DNA from: Pseudevernia furfuracea
Lineage: Eukaryota; Ascomycota; Lecanoromycetes; Lecanorales; Parmeliaceae
Direction: 5' to 3'
NCBI GenBank assembly: GCA_022315425.1
Contig: JAIUPT010000013.1
Span: forward strand, 1,240,001-1,304,000
DNA length: 64,000 nt
The stretch's first letter is position 1. Each line of letters starts with the position of its first letter. The position numbers and the translations under genes were made by a program. The notes beneath the pieces were generated by a model. The model worked only from the letters and a program-made list of their open reading frames with translations. It made no database searches and was not told the origin of the DNA. Of this stretch, positions 58,569 through 64,000 are shown in pieces.

Positions 58569-61500
58569 GAAGAGGACAGAAGTGTTGCATAAGAAGATGA
58601 GAAGAGGTGTCCTGTAAAATACATCGCAGTGAAGGGTTTGGAGAATCGAGATGGAATGCTACGCAAATAATCAGGCCAACGCTGAATTGGCTTGATGAGT
58701 CAAGCTTCATGAACAGGAGAGCCAGCAATTGAGCGAGCTAGATACCCAATCTACGATTGATCACATCTACCTCAACGCTATCTCTACAGCTTTATTCTTC
58801 AGAACATCGCATCAGATTGGCAAGGCTTGCTTAAAGTGACCTGAGAGCTAAATTTGGTGATCCCTGGCAGGCTAATATCTCGAACTCATCACAGACAACT
58901 TTCCACGAGGACCCCAAACAAATCTCTGTTCTTCTGTCTCGAGAGGACGATACTCGCCTACACCGCCAAGAACATCAACACATTTCTCTTCCCCTTCTAT
59001 CCATGTCCACGAAGCACAAGGGTACGATGACGAAAGGTTGCTGTAGTAGCAAGCTCACTTCCATCGTCATGATAATGATATTGTCCTGGGCGAACCTGAT
59101 CTGGTCGTCACATCATTTCGCGGGACTCCTGTTGTAGGACATACTGTTTACGTCAACGAAAGCTACATGCTTTTGGCAACTATGACGCCCTTACTGTTTG
59201 GGAATGACCTGAGACCCGTGCGTAAATTTTCGAGCCAGTTCCGAGGTAAATATCCTGGGCATTCTTGCTTCAACACCAGCGTCTGCCGATCTTGCAAGGA
59301 ACGGCCCAGTAGCAGGTTTTGCTCATTGTTTTGGTCCTTTCTCCTCTAGTGGTGTCTCATTGTGCGCTGACGAGCTTAGCGGTGCGAAGAAGCGGGTCAT
59401 GGTGGAATGCATCCCTGCGTTAGAGCCATCTCACTGTTGGCACACGGGCAGCTGCATTTATCGTTCTCAGGACCAAACACGGTGGAAGTAGAGCTAGAAA
59501 GCATGCGCATTTGTCCATGCTGCAAGTCCCCGTTCTCAAGGTGTTGTAGCACTCGACTATATCTCCGTTTGCTAACAGCCTTCACCAGCTCTTCTGCTGC
59601 GTTGAAGTCTCCAAGCAATTTGCTCGGAGGGTCCTTTCATCGCTGGGGTCCATCCAGTGTTACTCAAAGCTTCTGTGTGGCTTGACGACTATACCGGTGC
59701 CAAATACTAGTCTGCACCCCTCCACATAGGTAGGGGACAATGGATGCCAAGTGGCGCCCTAAGAGAAAAAGCGCTCGTTAATTCTCATCCCACCATCAGA
59801 AATTTTAGGCGAAAAAAGGACAGGGCTGCATTCTCGTTCTAGAACATCGAAAGCGGATACGGGTCGGGAGATGCGCAAGCCTTCCCTGTTCCTGGGGTGA
59901 ACCCGGACGACGCATCCTTACTCTATTGTTCTACATCAGCTCTTACTCCATAGACTACTCACGGTCTCACCATAGTCGTGATTGGGAAAATATGGCCCTT
60001 GTCGCATAGTCCCTTGAGACCGAAAACCTGCTTTGCTGTCTCAAGATCTCAGTAAGCGCTAGGAGCTCGCTTTGGTCCGTTGTCCTCAAGACCTCTCTTT
60101 CTCCGTCAACATCAAAGAGCTCCTCCACGGGAAATACAGACCCACTTAATTTCTGCAAGAGCACGAAAGGTGGGGCTGGGGCGCCAGTGCTGACAAATAA
60201 GGGTTCAATGTCGGTGAGCGAATGATTGATAGGTATATGCGGGCTTCTATGTGGCATTCGAAGCGCAGATACCCGAGAAATTTTGAGCGATTAGGGCTTA
60301 TGCATGCATAAATTTGCAGTTTGATGATTTTTATTCTAATCATCATGAAAGGCATAGACAGAAGCGCTATCAAAGCGCTTTGCAAGAATGACACAGCGAA
60401 TGATCCTTCCGGCGGCCATCCCGGTATTTGTTGAAACAAGCTTCGTCCGAGAGACTGGAGTACATTTCGGATCCGGCCAAGTACTTCTGGAGATTTTCGA
60501 TCGTACTGAAGCTCATCAGGTACCACTTACGCTCAAGTGATGATTGGCTGCCCTAAGTACCGGCACTAGAGCAAAAGCTCGCAATTGTCAAGTCTTTGAA
60601 CCGCAGACCCACCTCGTAAAGGTTGCGATATTCAATATTCCACTTCGTTTCTATTCAACTGGAACAGCCTGTAGGTTTCATTGGCTGGTATACAGGGCAT
60701 GCATGACTTGGGCCTCCAGCAGAGAAGGCTCATCCTTGCTACAAATGTTGGAAGCTTCGAGTACCTGCCGAGGCTGCAACTGCCGCCACGTTCTGCCTCG
60801 ACGAGAGTTCTCACCGCTCGAACTTGTGCAGGTACTGCCGCATAATCATGCCTCTATGTGCTAGAACTAGGCGGAGGCGGTCTGTTTTTTAGCCTACCAA
60901 CGCAAACTGTGGGGTAGCAGAGGCTAGCTCCACATGGTGAAAAGCCTCGATTCAATTTCGAGACCACACTCTATTGCTTCACAGAGAATTTGTCCTCCAC
61001 TGTCAGGAGAAACACCATCCACAGCATTCAGGAATCGATAAAAGATGTCAAGAAATCTTCAGAAGAAGAGGAGAGAACCAACTAGCTTACTAGGAGTGTG
61101 AAAAGTCCTATGTAGAGTGATCTGGTAATCGTTCGAAAGACAGAATGAATGAAATGACAAGTGCGCGGCTTCTAGAAGTCTGCTCCTTCCTCTTTCAACT
61201 TCGCCGCTCTGCGCTACCACAAAACCACTCAAATACCCTCTCTTCAGCCCAATGACTAGCCAAATCAACATCTTCCCTGCCAGTACCCTCTTCCACAAAT
61301 ACCTACCTTAAGACACAAGTATTCCTGTCCCTAGAATCCAACATCAAATTCACCTCTCATCGGCAAAACCTTTCCAGCGCGCCAGCCAATCTATCTAAAG
61401 AAGACAACTGCCTATCATACAGCTATTCGGGTAAGTAATGGGCAATTTTCTTCTACCCAGTGTCGCAATACGTGTGATCGCTTCATCAACCGACAAGAGT

Positions 61501-62155
61501 GTAGAGAGAAAAAGCCTCAACCTGTGAAGCGATAGTCATCGGAATCCGCCAGCCTGGCACTTCACTTCACAGCTGCTAGACCCTGATTGGTCGGGACATG
61601 TGTTGCGCTAGCGGATGGTCACCTATAGCACCGTTGCCCTCACTTCGTCTGCCGTGACAACCACGACAATAACATTCTCTTCAACTACCACTCATTCCAA
61701 TCCCTACTCAGCACATCTTCCTATCATCTTCAGCCATCCTCTTCTTCCAAAAAGCACATACACTTCATATCACACTCCTTGAAAGCAAACCGCAAGTCGG
61801 CAGCTCCCTTCTTAAGTGGGATCTCAATTCCGTGCAATCGCCCGACAGAGTCGGCAAAGATAGCACAGTATTAGACTCATTGTACGTGTCATCGCGTGCA
61901 CATTGTTGTTAACCAAGTCGTGTTTGCTTGCAAGGAGATTTGATAATGATTGTTTATTGTCGCTGGTCGTTCTTATTACATGCTCTTGCGGCGTCGCGAT
62001 ATTGTCTTGACGCGCTGACTTCTTCTACCCACCAATAGCACCTATTCAATATCCATACCAAATCCCACAGTCACTACGGCAGCCAAATAGAGTCTTTGAC
62101 AGACTCTACGCCGTGCTCTAGCATCACCCACAATTGCATCGGAAATAACCGAAGG
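58569..62155. other. Gene-poor stretch of 3.6 kb
   Basis: I find no frame with recognisable domains on either strand. The last 500-600 bp before 62156, with pyrimidine-rich blocks and a GTACGTGTC...AG pair, may be the promoter and a 5' leader intron of the SUN gene. Older decayed coding DNA cannot be excluded near 59.2-60.9 kb. Confidence 0.45.
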
Positions 62156-63706
62156 ATGCATTTTCGCGCTCTTTCCTATGTCGTTACGTTGTTACTAGTA
62201 ACGGCTGGAGCCATTGCTGAAGCTTCGCCAACTCTAATCCACAATCACCAGCGTCTTCATGCCGTGAGGCGCTCTGTTGTTGATGTTTTCAAGACTGTGG
62301 ATCTTCCAGGCCCCACTGTTGTTGCCTTTGTCCTCAATGGCAAAATTGTGGGCCAGAACGAAGTCTGCAAAGGTATCGATGATGGCAACTTGAAGTGGGA
62401 GAATCCCAATGATGTTCCCTCTGAGTGCTCTTCATCCAGCACTGAAGCCATCGCGACGCCAACAGCAGCCACCTTGACCACGACCACCGAGGTTCCCCCT
62501 TCACTACCATCTGTAGCCGTCCAACAAAAGGAGGATATCAAGGCAACCCCAGTCCAGCCCTCACAAGCACCTGAAGCTTCGACCGAGGAAACCTCGAGTA
62601 CACCTGCACAACTGCCGACAACCAATTCTGTACCCACGCCTTCAATCATCTCATCTGACCTTGCGCCAGTCGTCACTTCCTCCACGGCCACACCGTCTTC
62701 GTTAGAGACCTCTCCATCCCAGTCTAGCAACATTTCTGAAGGTCAAGGCCTTGAGCTGGAATTTCCGGACGGCACAATCGACTGCTCCACTTTTCCCTCC
62801 GAGTACGGACCAATCGAGGTCGAGTGGGCTAAGCTTGGTGGCTGGGCTGGTATCCAGTATGTCACAATTCAGGGCGAGATCGTGACCAACATTGTCACTG
62901 CCGTTCCCGGAGGCAAGGGATGTATTCCGGGCGCTATGTGTTCATACGCGTGCCCCCCTGGCTACCAAAAGTCGCAGTGGCCTTCGACACAAGGATCCAC
63001 TGGCCAGTCTGTCGGAGGTATCCAGTGTAATTCGGCTGGCAAGCTCTCTTTGACCAATCCCGGCCTATCAAAGACTCTTTGCATGAAAGGAACTGGAGCT
63101 ACAACTGTCCAGAACAAGCTCTCCAACAACGCCGCCATATGCCGCACCGATTACCCCGGTTTGTCAACCGCGTAGCTACTTTGTAGTAACTATAGACTGA
63201 TTGTTCTAGGGACTGAAAACGAAATTGTCCCATTAAATACTCAGCCTAAGAGCACTAGTCCTCTGACTTGCCCCGATGCCAACAACTATTTTCAGTGGAA
63301 CGGGATGCCGACGTCCGCACAGTACTATATAAACAACCAAGGTATCGCCGTTGAGGATGCCTGCACCTGGGGCACCGACGGTTCCGATATGGGAAATTGG
63401 GCGCCTTCTTTCCTCGGTGTCGGTCAGGACGTTTATGGCAAAACCTGGCTTTCAGTCTCGTCAACTGCACAGAATAATCCAAGCTCGTACTCACCCCTAA
63501 ATTATACCGTCACGATTCAGGGTGATATCAGCGGCAACTGCAGAGTATCCAATGGCAAATACTGCTCTGGCGAAAGTTACGATAACTGCAATGATCAGGG
63601 CTGCACTGTTAGTACAATCCTTTCTTCTCGGCGATCATACTACATACTTACTTCAACTCAGGTCGAGCTCATGAGCGGTCAGGGGATCTACGTCCTGTCT
63701 GACTGA
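62156..63706 (+). CDS. SUN-family cell wall protein (SIM1/UTH1/NCA3/SunA type)
   Basis: Exons 62156-63158, 63210-63607 and 63662-63706 splice in phase (introns 51 and 54 bp); 481 residues. It starts with a signal peptide (ALSYVVTLLLVTAGAIAEA). A Ser/Thr/Pro-rich linker follows (about residues 105-205), likely O-mannosylated. The SUN domain begins at FPDGTIDCSTFPSEYGPIEV with LGGWAGIQY, continues with CIPGAMCSYACPPGYQKSQW and LCPD-like CPDANNYFQWNG, GMPTSAQYYINNQGI, EDACTWGTDGSDMGNWAP and ends GCTVELMSGQGIYVL. The conserved cysteines are all present. SUN proteins are secreted glucan-modifying enzymes needed for septation and wall remodelling. The ATG at 62156 is chosen because it directly precedes the signal peptide; an upstream open frame exists without an ATG. 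Confidence 0.95.
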
Positions 63707-64000
63707 ACTTCCTAGAGTCTGGGTGCACTGAATGAGACACGAGCTTCACGACTGCTTGTGTACGGCGACACCATGATGTATAAAACTCGATACCCCGAGC
63801 GCCATCTTCATGGCGCAGTTTTATTCTCTTGCAAATATATGGCCACAATCCTATACGGCCGTCGTCACTCATTCAATTTATCCTCACCCCTGTGAATACA
63901 GCATGATTCGCTCTAGCTTCATCATTATCCGGTCTCCGCCTTGGTTATTTCGCGAAGCAGTGGATTAATGCGTTAACACGATACAAGCTCTCACATATGG
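63707..64000. other. 3' flank of the SUN gene
   Basis: Nothing else recognised up to the right edge. Confidence 0.6.

Noticed and set aside
1..64000. CRISPR array, Starship captain gene or biosynthetic core enzyme
   Set aside because: No regularly spaced repeats, no tyrosine-recombinase (DUF3435-type) frame, and no PKS, NRPS or terpene synthase motifs were seen.

Overview
The window is nuclear DNA of a filamentous ascomycete (Pezizomycotina). The evidence is many short GT-AG introns (about 44-65 bp) with CTAAC/CTGAC-like branch sites, a PTH11-like rhodopsin-domain receptor, a SUN-family wall protein, a NACHT-ankyrin relic, Zn2Cys6 and DUF7730/DUF7924-type genes, and a strongly AT-rich transposon carrying repeat-induced point mutation (RIP) signatures. 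I cannot fix the class or species from the sequence alone.

Layout. 1-516 (-) is the 5' part of a free methionine-R-sulfoxide reductase with a 5-nt microexon. 1454-4928 (-) is a large kinase/Sel1/TPR protein. A 735-bp TA-flanked, nested-palindromic MITE lies 67 bp before its start codon. 6147-10148 holds two F-box-like DUF7730 proteins, one fused to a CCHC zinc knuckle. 10615-13563 is a RIP-decayed Fot1/pogo-type DNA transposon with 29-bp TIRs, TA duplications and a CENP-B-type transposase relic; a GC-normal 192-bp solo LTR with 5-bp target duplications has inserted into it. 14.4-28 kb holds a Ser/Thr-rich secreted protein, a DUF7924 protein, a decayed membrane-protein gene, a PTH11-like receptor and an O-methyltransferase. 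28.4-30.2 kb is a decayed NLR (NACHT C-terminus plus ankyrins).

From 31 to 64 kb the region is mostly conserved genes: AKR7-type aldehyde reductase, BTB-like protein, Asp/Glu/hydantoin racemase, actin-related protein Arp2, a small secreted protein, an Old Yellow Enzyme flavin oxidoreductase with a carboxymuconolactone-decarboxylase-like protein tail to tail, a Zn2Cys6 activator, a DUF6536-like membrane protein, glutathione-dependent formaldehyde dehydrogenase, a hypothetical two-part protein, spermidine synthase and a SUN-domain protein.

Functionally this is a mixed housekeeping/accessory segment. Redox and carbonyl chemistry recurs (methionine sulfoxide reductase, AKR7, OYE, formaldehyde dehydrogenase, O-methyltransferase), but no PKS, NRPS or terpene core enzyme is visible, so I do not call a biosynthetic cluster. 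The left third carries the genome-defence record: a MITE, a RIPped pogo element, a later LTR insertion and several broken accessory genes. Exon boundaries below were placed by hand from splice consensus and reading-frame continuity.
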